Source: Clostridiales bacterium UBA7285
Lineage (GTDB): Bacteria; Bacillota; Clostridia; Peptostreptococcales; Anaerovoracaceae
NCBI GenBank assembly: GCA_002472145.1
Contig: DKRJ01000034.1
Span: 19,746-83,745, forward strand
Reading direction: 5' to 3'
DNA length: 64,000 bases
Position numbers and translations under genes: made by a program. A model generated the notes under the pieces. The model did not search any database. It was not told the DNA's origin and worked only from the letters and a program-made list of their open reading frames with translations. Below, one piece after another: positions 51,680-61,039 of the stretch (its first letter is position 1; the number at the start of each line of letters is the position of its first letter).

Positions 51680-53275
51680 ATGGAACAGGAAACCATTCAT
51701 CGGGAGGAGACCGCGGCGCCTTGCGTGATCGAGATGAAAAACGTCACGAAGACGTTCCCGGGCATCATCGCCAACGACCATATCTCGCTGGATCTCAGGA
51801 AAGGCGAGATACACGCCCTGCTGGGCGAGAACGGGGCGGGGAAGTCCACGCTGATGAGCGTCCTTTTCGGCCTTTATCAGCCCGACGAAGGGCAGATATA
51901 TAAAGACGGAAAGCCCGTGACGATCAACGACCCGTCCGACGCGAACGCTCTCGGGATCGGAATGGTCCACCAGCACTTCCGCCTCGTAGACGTTTTCACG
52001 GTGCTGGACAACATCATTCTGGGAGTAGAGACTACCAGATACGGATTCCTGAGCAAAAAAGAAGCGCGTGAGAAAGTAATGAAGCTCTCCGAGCAGTACG
52101 GCCTGAACGTAGACCCGGACGCAAAGATCGAGAATATCACGGTCGGCATGCAGCAGAGGACCGAGATCCTGAAGATGCTGTACAGAGACAACGAGATCCT
52201 GATCTTCGACGAACCGACTGCCGTTCTCACGCCGCAGGAGATCGGCGAGCTGATGCAGATCATGAAAGATCTGGCTGCGGAGGGGAAATCGATCCTCTTC
52301 ATCACTCATAAATTAAACGAGATCATGGAAGTCGCGGACCGCGTGACAGTGCTTCGAAAAGGCAAAGTCATCGGAACGGTGGACGTAAAGGACACCGACG
52401 TAAACAAACTTTCGAGCATGATGGTCGGCAGGACCGTCCAGCTGAAAGTCGAAAAAAAGCCGGCGGAACCCGGCGAGACGGTGCTTAAAGTCCGCCATCT
52501 CTCGGTCTACGACAATCTTCATAAAAAAGACGCCGTCCACGACGTATCTCTCGACGTGCACGCGGGCGAGATCGTCTGCGTAGCCGGCATCGACGGCAAC
52601 GGCCAGACTGAGTTCGTTCAGGCCCTGACCGGGCTGCATAAGGCGTCGGGCGGCAAAATAAGCCTGCTGGTCGACGGCGAGATGAAAGATATCACCGATG
52701 TGACGGTACGCTACCGCAACACGCACGGCATCAGCCACATCCCGGAAGACCGCCATAAACACGGGCTCATCCTGGATTACACGCTCGAACAGAACCTCGT
52801 CCTTCAGAGGTACTTCGAGCCCGAATTCGAACACAACGGATTTATCAGATTTGATAAGGTGCGCGAATACGCCGACGACCTGATCGAGCGTTTCGACGTC
52901 CGTTCAGGCCAGGGTCCTGAGACCCCGGCGCGCTCCATGTCCGGCGGCAACCAGCAGAAGGCCATCGTCGCCAGGGAACTCGACCGCCCGCATACGCTTT
53001 TGATCGCGGTGCAGCCGACCAGAGGTCTGGACGTCGGAGCTATAGAATACATCCATAAGGAAATAGTCAAATCAAGAGACGCGGGAGCCGCCGTGCTCCT
53101 GATCTCTCTGGAACTGGACGAGGTCATGGACCTTTCGGACCGCATCGTCGTCATGCACGCCGGCGAACTCATGGGCGAATTCGACCCTGAGAAGACCGAG
53201 GTCAGGGAACTCGGCCTCTACATGGCCGGAGCGAAGAGACAGGAAATGGAGGTGCCTGACGATGAAAGACAGTAA
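51680..53275 (+). CDS. Nucleoside/sugar-type ABC transporter ATPase (double ABC domain)
   Basis: 531 residues, two fused ABC domains like RbsA and NupA-type proteins. First Walker A is GENGAGKSTLMS, with Walker B LIFDEPTAVLTP. The second domain has a degenerate Walker A (GIDGNGQTEFVQ), signature MSGGNQQKAIVAREL and switch region QPTRGLDVGA. It overlaps the first permease by 14 nt. Confidence 0.92.
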   Translation: MEQETIHREETAAPCVIEMKNVTKTFPGIIANDHISLDLRKGEIHALLGENGAGKSTLMSVLFGLYQPDEGQIYKDGKPVTINDPSDANALGIGMVHQHFRLVDVFTVLDNIILGVETTRYGFLSKKEAREKVMKLSEQYGLNVDPDAKIENITVGMQQRTEILKMLYRDNEILIFDEPTAVLTPQEIGELMQIMKDLAAEGKSILFITHKLNEIMEVADRVTVLRKGKVIGTVDVKDTDVNKLSSMMVGRTVQLKVEKKPAEPGETVLKVRHLSVYDNLHKKDAVHDVSLDVHAGEIVCVAGIDGNGQTEFVQALTGLHKASGGKISLLVDGEMKDITDVTVRYRNTHGISHIPEDRHKHGLILDYTLEQNLVLQRYFEPEFEHNGFIRFDKVREYADDLIERFDVRSGQGPETPARSMSGGNQQKAIVARELDRPHTLLIAVQPTRGLDVGAIEYIHKEIVKSRDAGAAVLLISLELDEVMDLSDRIVVMHAGELMGEFDPEKTEVRELGLYMAGAKRQEMEVPDDERQ

Positions 53276-54521
53276 GAAAAGCATTTCTCTGACGTCGAGG
53301 CCGGGCTTCCGCTCCATCGTCGCCTCGCTGCTCTGCATTCTGGGCGGCATCCTCGTCGGGTTCATCGTGCTGCTGATACTCGCTCTGCTCGATCCGGAGG
53401 TAAACATTTCGGACGCGTTCAAAGGTCTGGCGATCGTTCTCGGCGGGCCGTTCTCGGGAGGCCGCAACTCGGTATTCCAGTTCGGGAACATGCTCTTCCA
53501 GGCGACGCCTCTGATCTTCACGGGCATGTCCGTTGCCATCGCTTTCCGCACCGGGCTGTTCAACATCGGCGCTCCGGGGCAGTACCTGATGGGCGCCATG
53601 ACGTCTTTGCTCGTCGCCCTCTCGATCCCTACCGACGTAGTGCCGAGCGCGATCGTCTGGATCCTCGCGCTTCTGGCCGGAACTGCCGCCGGTGCGGCCT
53701 GGGGAGCGATCCCCGGCGCGTTCAAAGCGTTCCTGGGAGTGAACGAGGTCATCGTCTGCATCATGACGAACTGGATCGCTGCCAACCTCGTCTCGTGGGT
53801 ATTCGCCGGATCAAAATTCATCAACTACGCGGAGACTAAGGTCAACTTCATCGTAAAGACCGAGACGAACAACGTCGCGACGCCGACACTCGGGCTGGAT
53901 AAACTGTTCTCGGTGAAGGAACTCCACTCATATGCGGACATAAGCATCTTCATCGCCATCGGCGTGGCTATACTCATGTCCGTCGTCATCAACAAAACAG
54001 TGTTCGGCTACGAATTGAAAGCCTGCGGCTTCAACCGCGACGCTTCCAAATACGCCGGGATGAACGCCAAGCGCAATATCGTACTGTCGATGGTCATCGC
54101 CGGTGCTCTGGCCGGCGCGGGAGCCGCGCTCTGGTGCATCAACGGTCATCAGGATTTCAAGTGGGAGACTTACCAGTCGCTTCCGGCCGACGGATTCAAC
54201 GGCATCCCTGCCGCGCTTCTGGCAATGAACAACCCTGTCGGAGTCATCTTCACCTCGCTGTTCCTGAAGTTCATCAATTTCGGCGGTTCGAACCTGCGCG
54301 CCAACACGTCGTTCAACGAGTACGTCGCGCAGCTGATCATAGCCATGATCGTCTACTTCTCAGGCTTTTCGCGCTATCTGATCGCGCGCATGGAGGAAAA
54401 GAAGAAGGCTGCCGCGGAGAATGTTTCCGCAGGCGGTCAGGACGTGGCCTCCGAGGCGGCCGAAGCGCCCGCGGCGGCAGACAAAGCGCCCGCGGAAGAA
54501 AAGAAAGGGGGCGAAGACTGA
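53262..54521 (+). CDS. ABC transporter permease, BPD_transp_2 type (first)
   Basis: 419 residues. About eight to ten hydrophobic segments. Core motif FNIGAPGQYLMGAM and NEVIVCIMTNWIAA, then ACGFNRDASKYAGMNAKRNI fit the nucleoside/branched-chain permease family. The C-terminal cytoplasmic tail is Ala/Glu/Lys-rich. Stop overlaps the next start (TGATG). Confidence 0.9.
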   Translation: MKDSKKSISLTSRPGFRSIVASLLCILGGILVGFIVLLILALLDPEVNISDAFKGLAIVLGGPFSGGRNSVFQFGNMLFQATPLIFTGMSVAIAFRTGLFNIGAPGQYLMGAMTSLLVALSIPTDVVPSAIVWILALLAGTAAGAAWGAIPGAFKAFLGVNEVIVCIMTNWIAANLVSWVFAGSKFINYAETKVNFIVKTETNNVATPTLGLDKLFSVKELHSYADISIFIAIGVAILMSVVINKTVFGYELKACGFNRDASKYAGMNAKRNIVLSMVIAGALAGAGAALWCINGHQDFKWETYQSLPADGFNGIPAALLAMNNPVGVIFTSLFLKFINFGGSNLRANTSFNEYVAQLIIAMIVYFSGFSRYLIARMEEKKKAAAENVSAGGQDVASEAAEAPAAADKAPAEEKKGGED

Positions 54522-55504
54522 TGGTATTCGTACTTCAGAAAACGCTGATATACGCGATCCCTCTCCTGATAGTCGCGCTCGCCGGCATGTTCGCCGAACG
54601 AAGCGGCGTCATCAACATCGCTCTTGACGGTATGATGATATTCGGATCCTTCATCGGAGCGATGATATCCATGGTCCTGCGGGCGAACTTCCCGTTCTTC
54701 GTGGACCACAACCAGCTCACGTTCCTGATAGCGATGATATGCGCGGCGGCCTCCGGAGCGCTGTTCTCGCTGCTGCTCTCCGTCTCGGCGATCAAATTCA
54801 AAGCCGACCAGACGATAGGCGGCACGGCGCTGAACCTGCTGGCCCCGGCGATCTCTTTGTTCCTGATCAAACTGGTCACGACCAAAGACAACCTCGAGAT
54901 GAGACCGGCTATGGATTCGGCGGGCAACGTCCGCGACTTCTCTTACGTCATCAAAAACGACGGCCTGCCTGCCGCGCTCAGCATATTCTTTGACAAAACC
55001 TACATCTCGACGTTCATCGCCCTGGCGGTGTTCATATGCCTATCGATCTGGATCTATAAGACGAAGACCGGGCTCAGGCTCCGCGCAAGCGGCGAGAACC
55101 CGGCGGCCGTGGACGCCGTAGGAGTGAACGTATATAAGATGCGCTATCTCGGAACTACCATCTCAGGCGCTCTGGGCGGTCTGGGTGGATATATCTACGT
55201 CGCCACAGTCGCAAACGGCACCGCAAGCGGCTCGGTCGCTGGCATGGGGTTCCTGGCTCTGGCCATCATGATATTCGGGAACTGGAAACCGCTGGGCATC
55301 GCTTTCGGAGCGCTCATCTTCGGCTTCCTGAAATGCCTGAGCGTCGTCTACACGCAGTTCGAGTTCACGAGGAACCTGGGGCTGCCGATGTACGCGTACA
55401 GCATGATCCCTTACGTCGTCGTGCTCGTGCTCCTGGCGTTCACCAGCGGCAATTCGCGCGCTCCTAAGTCAGAAGGCGTTCCGTACGACAAAGGCAGACG
55501 TTAG
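54521..55504 (+). CDS. ABC transporter permease, BPD_transp_2 type (second)
   Basis: 327 residues. Starts at the TGATG overlap; a longer frame reading back to 54134 lies in the previous gene and is rejected. Core motif AERSGVINIALDGMMIFGSF is the family hallmark. RLRASGENPAAVDAVGVNVY and the GGLGGYIYVATVANG helix follow. Partner of the previous permease in the membrane channel. Confidence 0.92.
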   Translation: MVFVLQKTLIYAIPLLIVALAGMFAERSGVINIALDGMMIFGSFIGAMISMVLRANFPFFVDHNQLTFLIAMICAAASGALFSLLLSVSAIKFKADQTIGGTALNLLAPAISLFLIKLVTTKDNLEMRPAMDSAGNVRDFSYVIKNDGLPAALSIFFDKTYISTFIALAVFICLSIWIYKTKTGLRLRASGENPAAVDAVGVNVYKMRYLGTTISGALGGLGGYIYVATVANGTASGSVAGMGFLALAIMIFGNWKPLGIAFGALIFGFLKCLSVVYTQFEFTRNLGLPMYAYSMIPYVVVLVLLAFTSGNSRAPKSEGVPYDKGRR

Positions 55505-55588
55505 CGGGATCGGCCCTGCGGCCGGTCAAAACAAAGAAAGCGCGAGGTTCCCGGCTCCGGCCGGGAACTCTTGCGAAAGAGGAAAACT

Positions 55589-56539
55589 ATGCAGAACGAA
55601 ACTAAGATCACGCGCCCCGCGCTCCTGGTCATGGCCGCGGGCATGGGCAGCCGGTACGGCGGCCTGAAGCAGATAGACCCTATGACGGACGAGGGCGAGG
55701 TCATCGTCGACTTCTCGCTCTACGACGCGATGCTCGCCGGGTTCGAGGACGCGGTCTTCGTCATACGCAAAGAACACAGAGACCTATTTGACGAACATCT
55801 GTCAAAGGGCGCGGGCAGACGCATGAACATACGCTACGCATATCAGGATCTCTCGGACCTGCCCGAAGGGTATTCCGTGCCCGAGGGGAGAGAAAAACCG
55901 TGGGGAACGGCGCAGGCAGTCCTTGCGGCGCGCGGCGTGATCGGCGGACCTTTCGCGGTCATAAATTCCGACGACTACTACGGCGCCGGGGCGTTCCAGA
56001 CGATGTACGATTTCCTCGAACGCGCCGAGGATAAGGAAAAATACGAATACGCCATGGTGGGCTTTGAACTTGCTAAAACGCTGAGCGCGAACGGCAGCGT
56101 CTCGCGCGGCGTCTGCCGAGTGGAAAACGGCAGGCTTCTGGGCATCATCGAGCGCGGTCAGATAATGAGAAAAGGCTCAGCCATAGAGTGCGCCAGAGAC
56201 GACGGCAGCGCGATCGAACTTCCCGATGATTCCACTGCGTCCATGAATTTCTGGGGATTCACGAACTCGATTTTCGGCGAACTCGCAGGGCGCTTCCCGG
56301 CGTTCCTCGATAAGACTCTTAGCGAAAACCCTCTGAAGGGCGAATACCCGCTCCCGGGCGTCGTAAGCGATCTGATCGCAGAGGGAAAGGCAGAGGTCAC
56401 CGTTCTCCCGTCCCACGACCGCTGGTACGGCGTGACGTATAAGGAAGACCGCGAGGACGTCGTCAGCGCGTTCCGCTCGATGAAGGATAAGGGCTTCTAC
56501 CCTGAGCGCCTCTGGGCCGGGCATTCGACAGATTATTGA
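55589..56539 (+). CDS. Nucleotidyltransferase (NDP-sugar synthase-like)
   Basis: 316 residues. N-terminal nucleotide motif LLVMAAGMGSRYGGLKQIDP, then PWGTAQAVLAAR and INSDDYYG are typical of the NTP_transferase fold. The true substrate is unclear; related proteins act on sugar-1-phosphates for glycan synthesis. Start ATG at 55589 is chosen because GAGGAAAA precedes it; an upstream TTG in frame lies in the ribosome site. It follows the ABC operon by 84 nt. Confidence 0.85.
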   Translation: MQNETKITRPALLVMAAGMGSRYGGLKQIDPMTDEGEVIVDFSLYDAMLAGFEDAVFVIRKEHRDLFDEHLSKGAGRRMNIRYAYQDLSDLPEGYSVPEGREKPWGTAQAVLAARGVIGGPFAVINSDDYYGAGAFQTMYDFLERAEDKEKYEYAMVGFELAKTLSANGSVSRGVCRVENGRLLGIIERGQIMRKGSAIECARDDGSAIELPDDSTASMNFWGFTNSIFGELAGRFPAFLDKTLSENPLKGEYPLPGVVSDLIAEGKAEVTVLPSHDRWYGVTYKEDREDVVSAFRSMKDKGFYPERLWAGHSTDY

Positions 56540-56675
56540 TAATTTGCGGTTGCAAACTTACGGGCAAACGGATATAATATTTCTGCGCTTTCTGCGCCGC
56601 GGGCACGTTTTTGGTCCGCGTGATCTCTGCGCTGAGGGAATCAGCGCCACATAAGTCCACAGGGAGGTGAAAACA

Positions 56676-56966
56676 ATGAACAGCTACGAAGTAATGTTCG
56701 TCATCGATCCTACGCTCGAGGATGAGAAAAAAGACGCGGCCGTCGAAATGGTCAGGGAAGTCATCACATCCGAAGGCGGAGAGGTCGGCGACGTCGACGT
56801 ATGGGGCCTTCGCAAACTCGCGTATCCTATCGAGAAGAAGACCGAGGGCTACTATGTCGTAGCGGAATTCAAGGCTGAGCCGCAGGTTCCGGCGGAACTC
56901 GACAGAAGGCTGAGGATTTCCGACGACTTCATCAGACATATCATCGTCAGCAAAGACGAGAAGTAG
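56676..56966 (+). CDS. rpsF: 30S ribosomal protein S6
   Basis: 96 residues. NSYEVMFVIDPTLEDEKKDA and RKLAYPIEKKTEGYYVVAEF are typical. Start at 56676 follows AGGGAGG by 8 nt; a GTG at 56667 lies in the ribosome site and is rejected. First of rpsF-ssb-rpsR, a conserved order. Confidence 0.96.
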   Translation: MNSYEVMFVIDPTLEDEKKDAAVEMVREVITSEGGEVGDVDVWGLRKLAYPIEKKTEGYYVVAEFKAEPQVPAELDRRLRISDDFIRHIIVSKDEK

Positions 56967-56983
56967 GGTAAGGCAGGTACGAA

Positions 56984-57460
56984 ATGAATAGTGTATCGCT
57001 CGTTGGAAGACTTACAAGGAAACCGGAAGTCAAATATACGGCAGATCAGCTTGCTGTCACCAGATTTTCGATCGCGGTTGACAGACCGCCGCGCCAGGGC
57101 AAGGAACGCGAGGCCGATTTTCCGACCATCGTCGTTTTCGGAAAACAGGCGGAGAACTGCGCCCAGTACCTTGACAAGGGCAGGCTCGTAGGCGTCGAGG
57201 GCAGACTGCAGACAGGCAGCTACACTAACAAAGACGGCGTAAAGGTCTACACCACCGAGGTCATCGCTAACAGAGTCGAGTTTCTGAGTTCCGGGAACCG
57301 CGACGGCGAGGGCGGATCGGGCAGCCGTGAACGCCGTTCGTATTCCGCTCCGGGAAACGAATCCAGACCGCCTTTCGATACTTCGAACAGTTCCGATAAG
57401 GGCGGCAAAGACGATATGCCGGAGGTCTTCAACGTAATAAACGAAGACATCGATTTCTGA
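56984..57460 (+). CDS. ssb: Single-stranded DNA-binding protein
   Basis: 158 residues. OB fold (about 1-105): MNSVSLVGRLTRKPEVKYTA, FPTIVVFGKQAENCAQYL, GRLVGVEGRLQTGSY. Gly/Arg/Ser linker, then an acidic tip EDIDF, the shortened form of the partner-binding tail. Located between rpsF and rpsR as usual. Confidence 0.96.
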   Translation: MNSVSLVGRLTRKPEVKYTADQLAVTRFSIAVDRPPRQGKEREADFPTIVVFGKQAENCAQYLDKGRLVGVEGRLQTGSYTNKDGVKVYTTEVIANRVEFLSSGNRDGEGGSGSRERRSYSAPGNESRPPFDTSNSSDKGGKDDMPEVFNVINEDIDF

Positions 57461-57496
57461 TGCAATTACGTTTTTTGCAGAAAGGAAGCAGGTAAA

Positions 57497-57736
57497 ATGC
57501 AGGAAAAGAGACCGCATGCGGGTGGCGCCAGAAGAAGAAAGGTTTGCCAGTTCTGCGCGGACAAAACAAAGAAAATAGATTATAAGGATGTCGAACTGCT
57601 GAAGAAGTTCGTCACCGAGAGAGGCAAGATCCTCCCGAGAAGAGTGACAGGCACGTGTGCCGTTCACCAGAGAGACATCACGACGGCTGTAAAGAGAGCG
57701 AGAACAGTCGCTCTTCTCCCTTACGACGCCGACTGA
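57497..57736 (+). CDS. rpsR: 30S ribosomal protein S18
   Basis: 79 residues. RRRKVCQFCADKTKKIDYKD has the Cys pair of the zinc-containing type; KKFVTERGKILPRRVTGTCA and the C-terminal RARTVALLPY are family signatures. Ribosome site AGGAAGCAGG. A terminator follows. Confidence 0.96.
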   Translation: MQEKRPHAGGARRRKVCQFCADKTKKIDYKDVELLKKFVTERGKILPRRVTGTCAVHQRDITTAVKRARTVALLPYDAD

Positions 57737-57743
57737 TCAAGAA

Positions 57744-59987
57744 GTGAAGAGAGAAGGCCGGGCTTCGGCCTTCTTTTCTTTTTTGTCCCGCGACGGCGGG
57801 GTCTCGAGCGCTAATCAGACAGAGAGCGACGGGAGCCGCAGGAACGCGCAGGATCCGCGCCCTTATTCCGGGGACGACCTTTCGGGAGTCTGCGGAGGCA
57901 CGGCGCTGAAGAATTTACCGGACGACCAGACGAAGAAATACTTGAATAACATGATCGACGGGGAGAACAACTATGATTACCGGAAACTCCTGATCCGCGG
58001 CAACAAGGCATACCTCGGCGGAGGCGTGGCGGCAAACGGCGGGATCCTGTTCAGCGACCACTTCAGCGTGACTTTCACCGGAATGAAGTCTTTAGGGAAG
58101 TATCCCTCTAATCAGGAGATACTTCCGGCAGCCGGAGAATATACGTTCCAAATGGCGACAGACCCGAGTTTCAGCGAAGACAGCGTTCTCCAGGAGGTAA
58201 AAAACGAAGCGGACGGAACATTCACTTTCGACACGATCGTCTACGAAAACGTAAATCCTGACGATGAGTTTAACTACTATTTCCGCGAGGTTCCGGGGAG
58301 CGATGAAAATATCGACTATGACGATACGATCTATAAGATTGCGGTAACGGCTGAAAGTTATGAAGGATCGCTTACGATCCAAAAGGGACATGCGGTGAAG
58401 TACGAGTCCAACTCGCTTAAACGCTTCTTTAAGAAACTTTTCTCTCCTCTGGAAGTGTCCGCCTTGACTGGAACGCCGCGCGAGGTCGATTTCACCTTCA
58501 CGAACGGCGTTAAAGAAGGAGAGAAAGTCACCAAACTGATAATCGGGGGTGTGAAAAACCTCGACAATGAACCATGTGAAAAGTCTGGGTTTACATTTGC
58601 ACTCAGCGACGGCAGCGGCAATCTCATCGCAACCGCGAAGAACATGAATGCTTACGATAATCCGTTTTACGATGGCGCGGGCGGAGAAGAGCAGGGACCT
58701 GCAGGGGAAACGCTGGATATTGCATATACTGTGGGCGAACCGACGGTACCAGAGGAGACCGCGACGCCTCAGATCAGCGATCCGGCGACAGTGTCTGACA
58801 GCATGACGTCATATACGGTGACGAACACGCGCTCGGCGAAAGTGCGCCCGACCGTAAATAAAGTCTGGGATCAGGGGATCGATACCGAAGGGAAGACCGT
58901 GACCCTGCAGCTTCAGCGGAACTACAGCACGGAAGAGCAGCCTGACTGGCGGAAAGTATCTGAAGTCACGCTTAACGGAAAACAGGACGACGGAGAGGAT
59001 TGGTCAGAGCAGAACGCGACCGGCACGGGCGAGTACGCCGAATGGAGCGGCAGGTTCGACGAAGTCGAAAAATATGAAACAAACGGCTCTGAAATAGACT
59101 ACCGCGTAACGGAGACAACGAGCGGAGACTATAACTGCGCGGTTTCCTGCAGCGTCACGGACGGATTCACAGCGACGAACACGAAAAAGCCTGTCGCGAG
59201 CATGACTGCGGTAACGAGGCTGGACGGAGAAGCCCCTGAAGGGTACACATTCAAATTCGAACTCTATGAAGGAAATACCGCCTCCGGGACGCCTGTACAG
59301 AAAGATAAGGAGAATGCTGCGGACGGGAAGATAGAGTTCAACGACCTGATCCTGCCCTGAACCGGCGAGTACACGTACACTCTTCACGAAGTGAACGACG
59401 CTCAGGCCGGAATAATCTACGATGATAAAGATGTCACCGCGACGGTCAATGTCACCGGAGAGCCGGGAAATTACACTGCGTCAGTGTCTTACGAAAAGGA
59501 CGGAAAATCTGCGAACGAGGCTGTTTTTGACAACACGACGGACGAGACGAAGTTCGACATCAAGGTCACGAAGAAGTGGGCCGGCGGGGCGAAAGGCGAC
59601 AAAGCCGTGATAGAACTCGTCGCTGACGGCGCGCGGACAGGAGTATCGATAGAACTGAATGAGAACGGCCTCTGGACCGGCACGTTCGAAGGAGTGAAGT
59701 GCTACGCCGCAGACGGACACGAGATCGTCTACGGAGCGGCAGAAGATACGGACGAGTGGGACTATAAGGTCGAGTCGGACGGGAAAGGCGGCTTCATTGT
59801 CACTAACAGCCCGAAAAAAACAGGACCTGTCGGACCGGATAACAAGCCGAACGACGGGAACGAAACAGAGCCTGAGAACGTCCCTACGGGCGACGTTTCA
59901 AAGACCGCGATCCTCATGACCATGTTCGCCGCCACCTCAGCAGAGGTCCTGCTGATCGTCAGACGCAGGAGATCGTCGATCCGCTGA
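57744..59987 (+). pseudogene. Pilin-like / Cna_B surface protein, truncated and split by an in-frame TGA
   Basis: One frame runs from 57744 to 59987, broken only by TGA at 59358-59360. Both sides belong together: FELYEGNTASGTPVQKD and EFNDLILP before, TGEYTYTLHEVND after, form one FctA/Spy0128-type domain. An earlier FctA domain (AGEYTFQMATDPSFSEDSVL) and two Cna_B domains (VRPTVNKVWDQGI; IKVTKKWAGGAKGDKA) are present. The end NVPTGDVSKTAIL, a helix and RRRRSSIR form a sorting-like anchor. There is no signal peptide; the GTG at 57744 lies by a terminator and has no ribosome site. A decayed adhesin or pilin gene. Confidence 0.8.
57753..57786 (+). terminator. Terminator after rpsR
   Basis: GAAGGCCG/CGGCCTTC (57753-57760, 57766-57773) with a GGCTT loop, followed by TTTCTTTTTT. 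It ends the rpsF-ssb-rpsR operon and sits in the false 5' end of the following surface-protein frame. Confidence 0.9.
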
Positions 59988-60003
59988 GACCCACCTGAAA
60001 GCA

Positions 60004-60083
60004 AAGCATCTGCCGCGCGCATCCGAAGCAGCGTGAAGCATTTGTCGCGCGCATCCGAAGCAGCGCGAAGCATTTGTCGCGCG
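60004..60083. repeat. 32-bp tandem repeat after the surface gene
   Basis: Two full 32-bp units (60004-60035, 60036-60067) and half of a third, each starting AAGCATYTGYCGCGCG. They begin 17 nt after the stop of the surface-protein frame. Confidence 0.8.
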
Positions 60084-60102
60084 GAACATATTAATATGAT
60101 AG

Positions 60103-60143
60103 AATAACTGTCGGGCAGACATTCGCCCGGCAGTTATTGTTTT
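60103..60143 (+). terminator. 14-bp hairpin before uppP
   Basis: AATAACTGTCGGGC pairs with GCCCGGCAGTTATT (60103-60116, 60125-60138; one G-U pair), then GTTTTG. It is 20 nt from the uppP start, so it ends upstream transcription or attenuates uppP. No clear separate promoter lies between it and uppP, which favours a leader attenuator. Confidence 0.7.
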
Positions 60144-60158
60144 GTCTGAGGTATTTTC

Positions 60159-60992
60159 ATGGGATTTATTGAAATAATCAAAGCCGTGCTCTACGGCATA
60201 GTAGAAGGGATCACCGAATGGCTGCCGATCAGCAGCACCGGCCACATGATACTCCTTCACGATATCATTCCGCTTGATCTTTCGGACGAATTCTGGAACA
60301 TGTTCCTCGTCGTCATCCAGTTCGGCGCGATAATCGCCGTCATCGTCCACTTCTGGAACAAGATCTGGCCGTTCAACACTAAGGTAAAAAACAAGCCGCT
60401 CGTGCGCTACGACGTCCTGAACCTCTGGCTTAAGATCATCGTCGCGTGCATCCCGGCAGGCGTGATAGGCTATCTGCTGGACGACTGGGTCGACGCGCAC
60501 CTGTATAATTCGGTCACCGTGGCGATCATGCTCATCGCCGTCGGCATCGTCTTCATCATCGTCGAGGACAGGAACAAAGGCAAGACTCCGCGCGTAACGA
60601 CTATCCGCGAACTTACGTATAAGGACGCTCTGATCATCGGGCTGTTCCAGGTCGTCGCGGCTCTGCTCCCGGGCACTTCGCGTTCGGGCGCCACGATCAT
60701 CGGCGGTCTGGTCATCGGCGTGGAGCGCACCGTCGCTGCCGAATTCACGTTCTTTCTCGCGATCCCGGTCATGCTCGGCGCGAGCATCCTGAAACTGGCG
60801 AAGTTCGGATGGCATTTCACGGCTTTGGAAGCGGGAGTGCTCATCACAGGAAGCGTCGTCGCGTTCTTAGTGTCGTTCTGGTGCATCAAGTTCCTGATGG
60901 ACTACGTAAAAAAGCACGACTTCAAGCCTTTCGGATACTACAGGATCGTGCTCGGCATCGTCGTGCTCGTCTACTTTGCCGTCGCTCACTAG
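60159..60992 (+). CDS. uppP: Undecaprenyl-diphosphate phosphatase
   Basis: 277 residues. Recycles the lipid carrier of peptidoglycan synthesis by removing a phosphate from undecaprenyl diphosphate. Multi-helix membrane protein with both catalytic motifs: EGITEWLPISSTGHMIL and PGTSRSGATI. Also gives bacitracin tolerance in family members. Ribosome site TGAGGT. Faces the tnaA gene tail to tail. Confidence 0.95.
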   Translation: MGFIEIIKAVLYGIVEGITEWLPISSTGHMILLHDIIPLDLSDEFWNMFLVVIQFGAIIAVIVHFWNKIWPFNTKVKNKPLVRYDVLNLWLKIIVACIPAGVIGYLLDDWVDAHLYNSVTVAIMLIAVGIVFIIVEDRNKGKTPRVTTIRELTYKDALIIGLFQVVAALLPGTSRSGATIIGGLVIGVERTVAAEFTFFLAIPVMLGASILKLAKFGWHFTALEAGVLITGSVVAFLVSFWCIKFLMDYVKKHDFKPFGYYRIVLGIVVLVYFAVAH

Positions 60993-61039
60993 AAGTTCTG
61001 AATCATCTGAATCATAGGAAACGAACAAAGCCGCAGCGT

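Noticed and set aside
53262..55504. Second permease starting at 54134
   Set aside because: The upstream 129 codons read out of frame through the first permease; the family core and TGATG overlap place the start at 54521.
59358..59360. TGA in the pilin-like gene as a selenocysteine codon
   Set aside because: The position lies in a structural FctA domain with no redox role, the frame also lacks a signal peptide and ribosome site, and I see no convincing SECIS-like hairpin just downstream.
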